This document shows, in pieces, positions 1 to 8,866 of a stretch of DNA of 64,000 nucleotides (positions are counted from its first letter, which is position 1; each line of letters opens with the position of its first letter). The position numbers and the translations under genes were made by a program. Source of the stretch: Starkeya sp. ORNL1 (GTDB lineage Bacteria; Pseudomonadota; Alphaproteobacteria; Rhizobiales; Xanthobacteraceae); contig NZ_CP048834.1 in the NCBI RefSeq assembly GCF_012971745.1, positions 6,147,001 to 6,211,000 on the forward strand, written 5' to 3'. The notes beneath the pieces were generated by a model, which saw nothing but the letters and a program-made list of their open reading frames with translations, searched no databases and had not been told where the DNA came from.

Positions 1-1
1 G

Positions 2-370
2 CGCGGGCGCGAGGACATTGAGCGCCTCGTCGCCGCCGTAGACATTCCGGTGCGGATCAATATGGGTTTCGGCATCCGCACCCGCTCCACCACGCCGCTG
101 ATGTCGGTGCGCGAATTGCGTGAGATCGGCGTGCGCTGGGTCAGCCTGTCGCGCCTGCTTCCCGCCGCCGCCATCCACGGCATGACGCAGGCGCTCGCGG
201 TGATGCGCCAGGCGATCGACGGCGACGTGATGATCGAGCGGCCCGACCTCGTCGCCGATATGCGCGAGATCACCGAGCTGATGGGCTACGCCGAATACAT
301 GGAGATCGAGCGCCGTTTCCTCGACGAGGAGCACGTCGCCCGCAAATACGAGGCCGGGGGCGAGCCATGA
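2..370 (+). CDS. Isocitrate lyase/PEP mutase family protein, C-terminal part
   Basis: The frame is open from the first bases of the window and ends at TGA 368-370, so only the last 122 codons are present. The visible part resembles the end of the TIM-barrel PEP mutase/isocitrate lyase superfamily (C-C bond lyases acting on 2-oxo or carboxy-phosphono acids). It contains the stretch IPVRINMGFG, the conserved strand-helix VRWVSLSRLLPAAAIHG, and the usual C-terminal helix ending ERRFLDEEHVARKYE. The catalytic residues lie upstream of the window, so substrate cannot be inferred. The stop overlaps an ATG (ATGA, 367-370) as in a translationally coupled operon, but the next frame closes after 14 codons. 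Confidence 0.75.
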   Translation, partial: RGREDIERLVAAVDIPVRINMGFGIRTRSTTPLMSVRELREIGVRWVSLSRLLPAAAIHGMTQALAVMRQAIDGDVMIERPDLVADMREITELMGYAEYMEIERRFLDEEHVARKYEAGGEP

Positions 371-411
371 GCGTCGACCCCCTGTCGGTGCTGCCTTTGG
401 CCGGTCACTGA
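367..411 (+). other. 14-codon frame coupled to upstream gene; possible remnant of a lost operon gene
   Basis: An ATG overlapping the preceding stop by 4 bp opens a frame reading MSVDPLSVLPLAGH and then stops. The overlap geometry is what one expects for the next gene of an operon, but no longer reading frame follows. It may be the 5' stub of a deleted gene or chance. No function is proposed. Confidence 0.2.
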
Positions 412-428
412 TCGCCGGCGACGTCGGC

Positions 429-470
429 AAAAAATCGGGAGGCTCGCCGCGGGTTGGGCGAGCCTCCCGA
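429..470 (-). terminator. Rho-independent terminator (minus direction)
   Basis: Perfect 14-bp inverted repeat (435-448 TCGGGAGGCTCGCC with 457-470), 8-nt loop. On the minus strand it is followed by a run of six T (429-434 are A on the plus strand). It therefore best terminates transcription coming from the esterase gene at 669-1709, although it sits about 200 bp past that stop. It may also stop readthrough from the plus-strand gene on the left. The stretch 471-668 holds nothing else I recognise. Confidence 0.75.
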
Positions 471-668
471 GGAGGATGTGGCGGCCCGGTCGGGAGGGGA
501 CGGGGGAGCGGGCGGCCAGTGACGAGAAGATCGCTTACCGCCGGTCGCCTGAGAATCATCCGCTAGGTAATGCGGGCCCATACTTGGGTATGGGGGCGGC
601 AACGGTGCTTTGGCACCGCCGCCGGTCTTGCTTGATACGGATGGCTGTCCCCTTGCTCGCGATCTGGC

Positions 669-1709
669 TCAGGGCGCCAGATGGGCCTTGATCTCGGCCG
701 ACATCTGCCGGATCGCGGCCTCAGGCTCGGGGTTGGTCAGGATGCCGTTAAGCAGCACGAAATCGTGGATCATCCCGTTGTAACGGGTGGCGATCACGGA
801 AACGCCAGCCTCCTTGAGCTTGCGCGCGTAGGCTTCGCCTTCATCGCGCAACGGATCGTTTTCCGCGGTGATGACCAGGGCCGGGGGAAGCCCCTGCAGC
901 TCCTGCAGGCTGGCGCGCAGCGGCGATACATAAGGGTTGTCGCGGGTCTTGGCGTCCGGCGCGTACAAGTCCCAGCCATACTTCATGAACGCGCGGGCGA
1001 GAAACCGTCCGGTGCCGTATTCATGGTACGACGCGGTATCCACGCTGGCATCGGTGGCCGGGATCATCAGCACCTGGTAGCTGATCTTCGGGCCGTTGCG
1101 GTCCTTGGCCATGAGCGCCAGCGCTGCCGACATGTTACCGCCCACCGAGTTGCCCGCCACCGCGATCCGGCTACCGTCCGCATTGAACTCTTCGGCGTGA
1201 GCCGCGACCCATTTCAGTGCGGCATAGGACTGATCGAGCTGAGTGGGGAAGCGCGCCTCAGGCAAGGAGGTATACTCGACAAACACTCCGATCTGGCCGG
1301 AGCCGACCACCAGATCACGCAGCAGACGCTGATGGTTCTGGAAGTTGCCGACGATCCAGACGCCACCGTGAATGAACAGCAGCACGCCGGGTTTGCCGGT
1401 GATCTGCTCGGGCTTCATGATGTAGATCTTCACGGTTTGACCATCCTGGGTGATGGTCTGCTCGGTGGTGTTCACCCCCGACATGTCGACGGGCGTCTTG
1501 TTCTGAAGGCCAGTCAGGATCTCCTGGGGTTTCGGTTGGGGGAGTTCCCAGAACGGGCTCGAGTCCTTGTTGATCTCCTGCAGGAAGGCGCGAACCTGGG
1601 GATCGATCCGAGGGTCGGTGGCGGCATTCGGGGCCGCTTGGACGGGCTGGATCATAAGGCTTGCTCCGAGGCTGAATGTTACGAGCGAGGTGAGGAACTT
1701 CACGGTCAT
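669..1709 (-). CDS. Secreted alpha/beta hydrolase, HSL-family esterase/lipase
   Basis: 346 aa. The first ~28 residues (MTVKFLTSLVTFSLGASL...) are a typical Sec signal peptide ending near VQAA. The body has the hormone-sensitive-lipase family oxyanion motif HGGVW, the nucleophile elbow GNSVGG (Ser), the acid residue in DPLRDEGE and the His in HDF near the C-terminus, so the catalytic triad is complete. Such enzymes hydrolyse short-chain esters, here probably in the periplasm. I chose the ATG at 1709 rather than 1727 because a TCGGAG Shine-Dalgarno lies just in front and the signal peptide then starts cleanly. It lies 91 bp downstream of the large LuxR-type regulator on the same strand and is probably cotranscribed with it. 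The natural substrate is unknown. Confidence 0.85.
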   Translation of the reverse strand: MTVKFLTSLVTFSLGASLMIQPVQAAPNAATDPRIDPQVRAFLQEINKDSSPFWELPQPKPQEILTGLQNKTPVDMSGVNTTEQTITQDGQTVKIYIMKPEQITGKPGVLLFIHGGVWIVGNFQNHQRLLRDLVVGSGQIGVFVEYTSLPEARFPTQLDQSYAALKWVAAHAEEFNADGSRIAVAGNSVGGNMSAALALMAKDRNGPKISYQVLMIPATDASVDTASYHEYGTGRFLARAFMKYGWDLYAPDAKTRDNPYVSPLRASLQELQGLPPALVITAENDPLRDEGEAYARKLKEAGVSVIATRYNGMIHDFVLLNGILTNPEPEAAIRQMSAEIKAHLAP

Positions 1710-1800
1710 GCTCCGAGGAGGTTGCACGCAACCGCCGAAGTAGCCTGCGAGGAGGGGATGCCGCTTCTGTCAAATGACCAGTCCGATGACGGATCGGCGG

Positions 1801-4602
1801 TCAGCTCGCGGTATGGCGTGCTTCGGCAACGATGGGGCGTAGCCCGGACCGCGACGTGATGCCGGTCTTCGAGAAGATCCGATGCAAGTGGTAGCCAACG
1901 GTTCTGTGAGACAAATAGAGCCTGGCGCCGATTTCCTTGTTCGAGAGTCCTTCGGCAGCGAGCTGGGCGATGTGAAGCTCCTGTGGGGTCAGCGCCTCCC
2001 ACGCGTGCTCGGTTCGCCGGCGGCTGGCCTCGCCCGAAGCGCGCAGTTCCTCTCGTGCGCGGTGGCTCCAGGGCGAAGCGCCGAGCGCATCGAAAATGTC
2101 ACGGCTCTCACGCAGCGGGGCCCTCGCATCGGCGGGCCTGCGCTGGCGGCGCAGCCACACGCCATAAGCCAGCAGAAGACGTCCTCGTAAAAATGGCCAC
2201 TTCTTCGCTGCAGGTCCAAGACCTCGCAAGAATAATGGTTCGGCGTCTGCAGGCGCTGCGAGCAACGCTTTGCCGTAGGACAGCATCGTCTCGACCCACG
2301 GCACGGGGATTGGAGCCGAGACGCGCTCGACCTCGTCGATGACGCCTTGGGCGGCTTCAGCATTCCCGGAGAAAACGGCGGCTTCCACGAAATCCGCGAG
2401 ACCGAAGAATTGAAGGCCGGGATTGAACGCCGGATCGGCGGGCGCGAAAAGGCGTCGCAGATGCTCGTAGGCCTCCCAGTGCCGGCCTGCTCCGATCGCG
2501 GATATGCCGCGCGCAATCTGCAACATTGCGAGCAGGAAACTGGCACCGATGGACAGCACCAGGCGTTCGGCGTGCGCCGCATGCGCTTCGGATTGCTCAA
2601 GATTGCCCTGCATTCCGGCGAGCTTGGCTTTCACGATCGTGGCGGCGGCGATCCACAGGGTGCCGCCGGTCTCTTCGGCGAAGCGGACGGACTCCTCGGC
2701 CTCCCTCATGGCTCCCGGCCAATCGCCGACCTCCATCTCGGCCCACCCCTGCGCAAAGAGAACGCGCGCGAGATCGCTCAGCCGTCCCTGCGCGCGCAGC
2801 GCGGCACTGGATTCGGCGAGAAGGCTTACGCCGAGGTCGAAGGCGCCTATGACGTTGGCGGTGCTTCCGAGGATCCGCGCTACAGCAGGATCACCGTCCC
2901 TTGTTTCAGAAAGCCGCTGGAGCTTGACGCGCACGGCGCCTCCCAGCCGAAGCGGCTCGACATAGGCAGTTATCGCGATCGAGCGGGGGTCCGTCTCCGG
3001 CAACTCCAGTTGGCTTGCCGCGATGAGGATTCGTGTGCGCAGTTCGTCGCTGGCGTTGCTCCACCAGCAGCGTTGCGCGGCGCGCCACAGGAGGTTGCTT
3101 GCCAGATCCTTCGCGCCGGCGGCGTAAGCCTGGGCGGCGAAGCCAATCAAGGCAGGGATCTTCGCGGGATCGTCGATCGTCGGAGGCTTGCTGATCTCTC
3201 GACACCACCCGATCCGTACCGGTGCGAGTTGATGCGATTGGTCCACATCGACCTGACCCAACAGACGTTCCAGCAGTTCCGGCTGTCCCAGGTCAGCGGC
3301 AAGTTCGGCGGCCCGCAAAAGCCGGTCGCTTTTGGCTCTTGCGGTGCTGCTTAGTCGCGCTGCGGTTTCAATGACCTCGATCGCCATGGCCACTGCACCT
3401 CGGCGCAGCGCGCGCGTTGCCATCTGATCGTATTCGCCGGCGAGTTCATCGTCAGATCCGATGATCGCCGACGCACGATGCCATAGCTGACGATCCAGCT
3501 GACCCCGAATGGTCGCCGCGAGCGCGGCATGGATGCGCTGGCGGGTCGCCAGATCGGCCGCCTGATGCATGGCCGAGCGAACCAGAGGGTGGCGAAACCG
3601 CACCTCCGTTCCGTCAATCTCGATCAGCTTGGCGGCGATCGCAGGCGTCAGGGCATCGACGCCCACGCGCTCGCCCAACACTGCTTCGCAGGCATGCAGG
3701 ATTTCGTGGAGCGATGTCTCGTCGTTTTCCGCCGCAACGAACAGCAGCGTTCGGGTCGTATTGGGGAGTTCCGACAAACGACTTGAGAAGGCGCGCTCCA
3801 GGCGCTCCGTCAGCGGAAGCCACGGCGTATCCCGGGCGTCTGCCACCCGCTCGCCACGGGGCAGTTCCACAAGGGCCAGAGGATTACCGGAAGCTTCCTT
3901 TAGGAAGCGGCTGCGCAGATCGGCTGAAAGATCCGGCGCGTGCGCATCCAGCAGGTGTTCGGCGTCGGCAACGTCAAGTGTTGAAAGCCGGTGTCGCAAC
4001 GTCGAGGCATCGCCGAATGGACGATTGAAGCCATCGCGCATGGCCACCAGGAGAGCGATGGGGTCCGAGCTCAGCCGGCGCGAGATAAAGGCCAGCACGT
4101 CATAGGTCGCCTGATCCAGCCACTGCGCATCGTCGGCAATGAGCAGTATGGGCGTGCGTGCAGCGCGTTCGGTCAGCAAGCTCAGGGTCGCAAGCGCCAC
4201 CAGAAAGATGTCGGGCGCGCCCATGTCGTCCTGCATGCCGAAGGCGGCGAGCAGAGCGGACCGCTGACGGGGAACCAGGCCCACGGCCCGCTTCATCAGC
4301 GGGCGCACCGCCTGCTCAAGTGCTGCGAACGGCAAATGAACCTCGGCAAGGACGCCGGTCATGCTCAGTACGGAAACGCCGCGTTCACTCGCTCGGTGCC
4401 TTGCGACCTCGAGGAGCGCAGATTTCCCGATCCCGGGCTCGCCGCTGATAACGAGCGTCGAACCACCTTGATCGATCCGGTCAACCAAATGATGGATAAG
4501 GGCAATGTCTTGCTCCCGACCCTGCAGGACAAGGGGCGCAGATCGGGCGCTCGCACGCTGTTTCTGTTGCGGCGAGCGTGGCTTGTTCGTCAGTTTGGCC
4601 AT
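1801..4602 (-). CDS. Large ATP-binding LuxR-family regulator (LAL type)
   Basis: 933 aa. Residues ~28-300 form an AAA/ATPase module with Walker A GEPGIGKS (54-61) and a Walker B-like LLIADDAQWLD; the middle (~400-830) is helical and TPR-like; the last ~65 residues are a LuxR helix-turn-helix (LTPQELHIAQLAAEGLSNKE... TVGYHLHRIFSKTGI). This is the MalT/LAL architecture in which an inducer plus ATP drives oligomerisation and transcription activation. It sits directly upstream of the secreted esterase gene, so it most likely regulates that gene. It is divergent from the Wsp operon, with 227 bp between starts. Inducer unknown. Confidence 0.9.
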   Translation of the reverse strand: MAKLTNKPRSPQQKQRASARSAPLVLQGREQDIALIHHLVDRIDQGGSTLVISGEPGIGKSALLEVARHRASERGVSVLSMTGVLAEVHLPFAALEQAVRPLMKRAVGLVPRQRSALLAAFGMQDDMGAPDIFLVALATLSLLTERAARTPILLIADDAQWLDQATYDVLAFISRRLSSDPIALLVAMRDGFNRPFGDASTLRHRLSTLDVADAEHLLDAHAPDLSADLRSRFLKEASGNPLALVELPRGERVADARDTPWLPLTERLERAFSSRLSELPNTTRTLLFVAAENDETSLHEILHACEAVLGERVGVDALTPAIAAKLIEIDGTEVRFRHPLVRSAMHQAADLATRQRIHAALAATIRGQLDRQLWHRASAIIGSDDELAGEYDQMATRALRRGAVAMAIEVIETAARLSSTARAKSDRLLRAAELAADLGQPELLERLLGQVDVDQSHQLAPVRIGWCREISKPPTIDDPAKIPALIGFAAQAYAAGAKDLASNLLWRAAQRCWWSNASDELRTRILIAASQLELPETDPRSIAITAYVEPLRLGGAVRVKLQRLSETRDGDPAVARILGSTANVIGAFDLGVSLLAESSAALRAQGRLSDLARVLFAQGWAEMEVGDWPGAMREAEESVRFAEETGGTLWIAAATIVKAKLAGMQGNLEQSEAHAAHAERLVLSIGASFLLAMLQIARGISAIGAGRHWEAYEHLRRLFAPADPAFNPGLQFFGLADFVEAAVFSGNAEAAQGVIDEVERVSAPIPVPWVETMLSYGKALLAAPADAEPLFLRGLGPAAKKWPFLRGRLLLAYGVWLRRQRRPADARAPLRESRDIFDALGASPWSHRAREELRASGEASRRRTEHAWEALTPQELHIAQLAAEGLSNKEIGARLYLSHRTVGYHLHRIFSKTGITSRSGLRPIVAEARHTAS

Positions 4603-4747
4603 CGCACAACCGTTGGAGACACTACGCCAAACCTACTTTAGCTTATTCGTTTATAAACAGCCACTTGACCGCTCCAGCCCGCTCCCGAAAGTTTGTGAGC
4701 CATGCCGAAACGGAGCGGAAACAAATAGGCGGTAGGATTTCCAGGAT

Positions 4748-4789
4748 TATCGGCCAGGCCGCGCCCGAAAGTTGGGGTTCTGGCCGATA
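4748..4789. repeat. Inverted repeat upstream of wspA
   Basis: Perfect 10-bp arms TATCGGCCAG (4748-4757) and CTGGCCGATA (4780-4789) separated by 22 bp, 40 bp before the wspA ATG. CCCGAAAGTT occurs in its loop and also about 80 bp upstream (near 4684). It could be an operator or leader hairpin of the Wsp operon; the sequence does not decide which. Confidence 0.45.
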
Positions 4790-4829
4790 GCGCCCCTAAA
4801 ATTGCGCGTGGACGACGGAAACCGCCCCC

Positions 4830-6458
4830 ATGACGAACCTGACCATACGCCAGCGGATCCTGGCGAGCTTCTTGGCCGTGTTGGCGGTCCTGTCGTGCGT
4901 AGCGGCCGTCAGCTACTACTGGTTCCTGGAGACGGAGCGCGAGGCGACAACCGTCGAGATGAACACGGTCCCTGCGCTCTCTTCCAGTCTGCAGATGATG
5001 ACTGCGTGGGCCGAAGGGCACAGCCTGCTGCGCGAATTCGCATTGCAGGAAAATCCAGCAGATCGGAGCCGCGTTGCCGGCCTGATCGCCGCAAATCGCG
5101 ATACGCTGAACCGCCTCATGTCGGCCTACCAGACGACGATCGATACGGAGGACGACAGGCGCAACTACGAGGCGCTGCGGGCGCTTTCGGGTCGATTCTT
5201 CCCGGCCGAGGATGCTGCGCTGGCCGGGGCTGCTACGGGTGGCTCCAATGCCGATATTCGCGCGTCGATACGGAACGAGCTGGAGCCGCAGCTTTCGAAG
5301 ATCCAGGTGGCTCTCAAGAATACGGTCGACTTCAACCAGCGCGAAGCCGACAACTCGACGAGGAGAATCGTATCGGTCGTCCGAACGGCCGAACTCGGCC
5401 TGATCGTCGGCTTCCTGATCGCGGTCGCGCTGTCGATCCTCTGCGGCTACCTGCTCTTCCGCGCCATAACCGTGCCGCTCGGCAAGCTACTGCATATTGT
5501 CGAGGTCATGCGACAGGGTGATTTCAGTGAAAGACCGAAGCTTGAGCGGCGCGACGAGTTCAGCACGCTGGCCGACGGTTTCAATGCCATGGCCGACGAT
5601 CTCACCACGCTGATCGGGCAGGTGCAGAAGTCCAGCATCCAGGTCAACACATCGATCACGGAAGTCGCTGCAACGTCCAAGGAGCAGCAGGCGACGGCGA
5701 GCGAGATCGCCGCGACCACCACCGAGATCGGGGCGACCTCGAAGGAGATCTCCGCCACTTCGAACGAGCTGGTGCGGACCATGGACGAGGTCTCTGCCGT
5801 CGCGGAGCAGACGGCAACGCTTGCGGGCGGGGGCCAGGCCGGGCTGTCGCGCATGGAAGCCACGATGCGCCATGTGATGGACGCCGCCGGCGTCATCAAC
5901 GCCAAGCTCGCCGTGCTCAGCGAGAAGGCCGGCAACATCAACCAGGTCGTGACGACTATCACCAAGGTCGCCGACCAGACCAACCTGCTCTCGCTGAACG
6001 CCGCCATCGAGGCCGAGAAGGCCGGCCAATATGGCCGGGGCTTCGCTGTCGTCGCCACCGAGATCCGCCGCCTCGCGGACCAGACCGCGGTGTCGACCTA
6101 CGACATCGAACAGATGGTCAAGGACATCCAGTCGGCGGTGGCCGGCGGCGTGATGGGCATGGACAAGTTCTCGGAAGAGGTGCGGCGCGGCATGCTGGAG
6201 GTGCAGCAGGTCGGGGGCCAGCTCTCCGAAATCATCCAGCAGGTCCAGGGCCTGGTACCCCGCTTCGAGATCGCCAACGAAGGCATGCAGGCGCAAGCGA
6301 CCGGCGCCGGACAGATCAGCGATGCGCTGTCTCAGCTTAGCGAGGCTGCGCAACAGACTGTCGAATCGCTGCAACAGTCGACCCTCGCCATCGACGAGCT
6401 CAACCTGGTCTCGAGTGGCCTGCGCAACTCGATCGCGCGGTTCAAGCTTCGCGCGTGA
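4830..6458 (+). CDS. wspA: Wsp methyl-accepting chemoreceptor
   Basis: 542 aa, the length usual for WspA. TM1 at ~11-33, a periplasmic four-helix-bundle region ~34-185, TM2 ~187-211, HAMP ~212-263, then the coiled-coil signalling domain with the hairpin tip around 381-420 (DQTNLLSLNAAIEAEKAG). It senses a surface-contact or envelope-stress signal and, with the WspB/D adaptors, controls the WspE kinase. First gene of the seven-gene operon; wspB follows 19 bp after the stop. Identification as WspA rather than a flagellar chemotaxis receptor rests on the gene order, which ends in a GGDEF response regulator. Confidence 0.92.
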   Translation: MTNLTIRQRILASFLAVLAVLSCVAAVSYYWFLETEREATTVEMNTVPALSSSLQMMTAWAEGHSLLREFALQENPADRSRVAGLIAANRDTLNRLMSAYQTTIDTEDDRRNYEALRALSGRFFPAEDAALAGAATGGSNADIRASIRNELEPQLSKIQVALKNTVDFNQREADNSTRRIVSVVRTAELGLIVGFLIAVALSILCGYLLFRAITVPLGKLLHIVEVMRQGDFSERPKLERRDEFSTLADGFNAMADDLTTLIGQVQKSSIQVNTSITEVAATSKEQQATASEIAATTTEIGATSKEISATSNELVRTMDEVSAVAEQTATLAGGGQAGLSRMEATMRHVMDAAGVINAKLAVLSEKAGNINQVVTTITKVADQTNLLSLNAAIEAEKAGQYGRGFAVVATEIRRLADQTAVSTYDIEQMVKDIQSAVAGGVMGMDKFSEEVRRGMLEVQQVGGQLSEIIQQVQGLVPRFEIANEGMQAQATGAGQISDALSQLSEAAQQTVESLQQSTLAIDELNLVSSGLRNSIARFKLRA

Positions 6459-6477
6459 TCGAGCGGGAGAGCGGACG

Positions 6478-6942
6478 TTGCTGTTCCTGATGTTCCACGT
6501 TGGAGGCGATCGATATGTTCTCGATGTAGAACAGATCGAGCAGGTGCTGCCGCTCATGGACGCGAAGGGCCTGCCCGGCGCGCCGCCTGGCGTCGTCGGC
6601 GTCATCAACTATCGTGGCGCGCCCGTGCCGCTGATCGATCTGAGCCAACTCGCGCTCGGCAGACCGTCGACGCCGGTGATGAGCACGCGGATCATTCTCG
6701 TGCGCTATCCGGCGGAGGGCGAGGAAGCCCACCGCCTCGCCATTTGTGCGGAGCGGGTGGTCAAGACCATCCAGCGCGACGCAGCGGATTTCGTTGCCAC
6801 CGGCGTCGAGGCGGGGACGCCGGACTATCTCGGGCCGGTTGTCTCGGACGCGGACGGGCTCATCCAGTGGATACGCGCCGAGGCGCTGCTCACCGACGAG
6901 ATTCGCAGCATATTGTTCCGGCAGGCCGGGGCCGGCGCATGA
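6478..6942 (+). CDS. wspB: CheW-like adaptor of the Wsp system
   Basis: 154-aa single CheW domain (LLFLMFHVGGDRYVLDVEQ... VVGVINYRGAPVPLIDLSQL). It bridges the WspA receptor to the WspE kinase in the cytoplasm. The start is a TTG at 6478: the domain begins immediately there, GGGAGAG lies ~6 bp upstream, and no ATG precedes it after the wspA stop. The frame is open further upstream inside wspA, but that part has no CheW character. The stop overlaps the wspC start (ATGA). Confidence 0.9.
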   Translation: MLFLMFHVGGDRYVLDVEQIEQVLPLMDAKGLPGAPPGVVGVINYRGAPVPLIDLSQLALGRPSTPVMSTRIILVRYPAEGEEAHRLAICAERVVKTIQRDAADFVATGVEAGTPDYLGPVVSDADGLIQWIRAEALLTDEIRSILFRQAGAGA

Positions 6943-8240
6943 TGTTGGCAGATGTGGAGAAACTGCTTCGTGAAGCGATCGGCCTGCACGTCGAGACGGT
7001 CGGCGGATCCGTGGTGCAGTATGCACTGAAGCAGCGCATGGCGGCCTGCCGCTTCACGGAAGCTTCCGAATACTGGCGGCTGCTGACAAGCTCGCGCCAG
7101 GAACTCCAGGAACTGGTCAACGCCGTCATCATTCCGGAGACCTGGTTCTTCCGCGATCGGGAAGCCTTCGCCGCCATGGCTCGCCATGCGCGAGCGAACC
7201 TCCGCCCCGGGTTGCCCATCCAGATGCTGAGCCTGCCCTGCTCGAGCGGCGAGGAGCCTTATTCGATGGCGATGGCGATGTTCGATGCGGGCTTCGCCGC
7301 GTCGGACTTCACGGTCGACGGGGTCGACGTCTCGACCCGCAACATCGCGGAGGCGACGCGCGCGATCTACGGACGGAATTCGTTCCGCGGTGCCGACCTA
7401 GCCTTCCGTGCCCGCTATTTCGATCCTGTCGATGGTGGCCACCGGCCGAACTCGGCTGTCCTGAAGCAAGTGCGGTTCAGCGCGGGAAACCTGTTTGATC
7501 CTGCCGCGACCTCGGGCGCGGACTCCTACGACATCGTGTTCTGTCGCAACCTGCTGATCTATTTCGACCGGGAATTGCAGCAGCGCGCCCTGGACCGCCT
7601 GCGGCAGCTTCTGCGCCTCGGCGGGCTTCTGCTGGTGGGTCCGGCGGAATCGAGCCTGCCGACACTCTTCGGCTTTGCCTCGGCGCGAACGCCGATGGCC
7701 TTCGCCTTCGTCAAACAGGAGTCAGTGCCCCAGGCCGCGCCGGTCGCGGGGTCTGGCGTCCAGTCTCCGGCCAGGCCGGTGAAGGCCCGACGTCCCACGG
7801 CAACCCTCGCTCGCGTCGGGGATGTGGATCCTGCAAAGGCCCGCGGCCTGGCGCCGGCCCGACATCTGCCTATCTCGAAACCGCTCAATGAGCCCGCATC
7901 GCCTCTCCAGAAGGACGATCCGGCGCAGCGAAGTCTCGAGGCGGTCGAGCGGGCGGCGAATGCGGGACGCCTCGAGGAGGCGAAGCAGGCGGCGCACAGG
8001 CACATCGAGACCTTTGGCCCTTCGCCCGGCATCTTCTACCTGCTGGGCCTTGCCCATGACGCCGGCCGCGCGGTGCCGGAAGCCATCGAGAATTATCGCA
8101 AGGCACTGTATCTCGCTCCTGACCATCGCGAGACGCTTGCCCACCTGTCGCTCCTGCTGGAGCGCCAGGGTGACATGGCTGGTGCAAAGGTGCTCAATAG
8201 CCGGCTCGGCAGGATCGCGAAGAGGAACGGCATCGGATGA
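6939..8240 (+). CDS. wspC: CheR-type methyltransferase with TPR region
   Basis: 433 aa. N-terminal all-alpha CheR domain, then an SAM-binding methyltransferase domain (LPCSSGEEPYSMAMA, DIVFCRNLLIYFD), a Pro/Ala-rich linker (~265-320) and a C-terminal tetratricopeptide segment (LGLAHDAGRAVPEAIENYRKAL). It would methylate glutamates of WspA, giving adaptation in opposition to WspF. The start is ATG 6939 (ATGATG; 6942 is equally possible), overlapping the wspB stop by 4 bp. The CheR-TPR fusion is the layout known for WspC. Confidence 0.92.
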   Translation: MMLADVEKLLREAIGLHVETVGGSVVQYALKQRMAACRFTEASEYWRLLTSSRQELQELVNAVIIPETWFFRDREAFAAMARHARANLRPGLPIQMLSLPCSSGEEPYSMAMAMFDAGFAASDFTVDGVDVSTRNIAEATRAIYGRNSFRGADLAFRARYFDPVDGGHRPNSAVLKQVRFSAGNLFDPAATSGADSYDIVFCRNLLIYFDRELQQRALDRLRQLLRLGGLLLVGPAESSLPTLFGFASARTPMAFAFVKQESVPQAAPVAGSGVQSPARPVKARRPTATLARVGDVDPAKARGLAPARHLPISKPLNEPASPLQKDDPAQRSLEAVERAANAGRLEEAKQAAHRHIETFGPSPGIFYLLGLAHDAGRAVPEAIENYRKALYLAPDHRETLAHLSLLLERQGDMAGAKVLNSRLGRIAKRNGIG

Positions 8241-8866
8241 GCGCCGGAATTGATGCCGAGCCGTCCGAGCGGTCAAGAGAAGACGCCGTCGGCGGCCAGA
8301 TCGCGGATGGGCTGCTCGATCGGCCATTACCGGCAGGATACCGGGAGGAATGGGCGCGGCACTTCGCCGAGCCGGATCGGCGCGCCGCCGAAGAGGAGGG
8401 CGGCGAGGATCGCACGGTCGTTCTGTTCCGGATCGGCGACGAATGGCTGGCGCTGTCGACCGGCCTGTTCCACGAGGTGGCCGAGCCGCGCCGCCATCAC
8501 TCGCTTCCGCACCGCCGCGATAATCTGGTGCTCGGCATCGTCAATGTTCGTGGCGAGTTGCTGGTCTGCGTTTCGCTGGCAGCCCTGCTGGGGATCGCCG
8601 AGGCGAAAACGGTGGAGCGCGGCGACCGGACCAAGGCGTTCCCCCGCCTGGCGGTGATCGGCCGCGATGGCCGGCGCGTCGCCTTCCCCGTCGACGAGGT
8701 GCATGGCGTCCATCGCTACGCGACGCGGGACGTCGTCGACGTACCCGTGACAGTCGGCAAGTCGGCATCGTCCTTCGCATCCATCATGATCGCCTGGAAG
8801 GGCCGCACCGTCGGCCGGCTGAACGACAAGCTGATTATCGAAACGCTCGACCGGAGCATCGCATGA
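8237..8866 (+). CDS. wspD: Second CheW-like adaptor of the Wsp system
   Basis: 209 aa: a ~55-residue acidic/Arg-rich N-terminal extension followed by a CheW domain (TVVLFRIGDEWLALSTGLFHE... LGIVNVRGELLVCVSLAALLG). It is the second receptor-kinase coupling protein of the pathway. Overlaps wspC and wspE by 4 bp each. The N-terminal extension distinguishes it from WspB, as in other Wsp clusters. Confidence 0.9.
   Translation: MSAGIDAEPSERSREDAVGGQIADGLLDRPLPAGYREEWARHFAEPDRRAAEEEGGEDRTVVLFRIGDEWLALSTGLFHEVAEPRRHHSLPHRRDNLVLGIVNVRGELLVCVSLAALLGIAEAKTVERGDRTKAFPRLAVIGRDGRRVAFPVDEVHGVHRYATRDVVDVPVTVGKSASSFASIMIAWKGRTVGRLNDKLIIETLDRSIA

Noticed and set aside
681..1859. 392-codon plus-strand frame antisense to the esterase
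   Set aside because: The minus strand encodes a complete esterase with signal peptide and triad; the plus frame has no recognisable feature.
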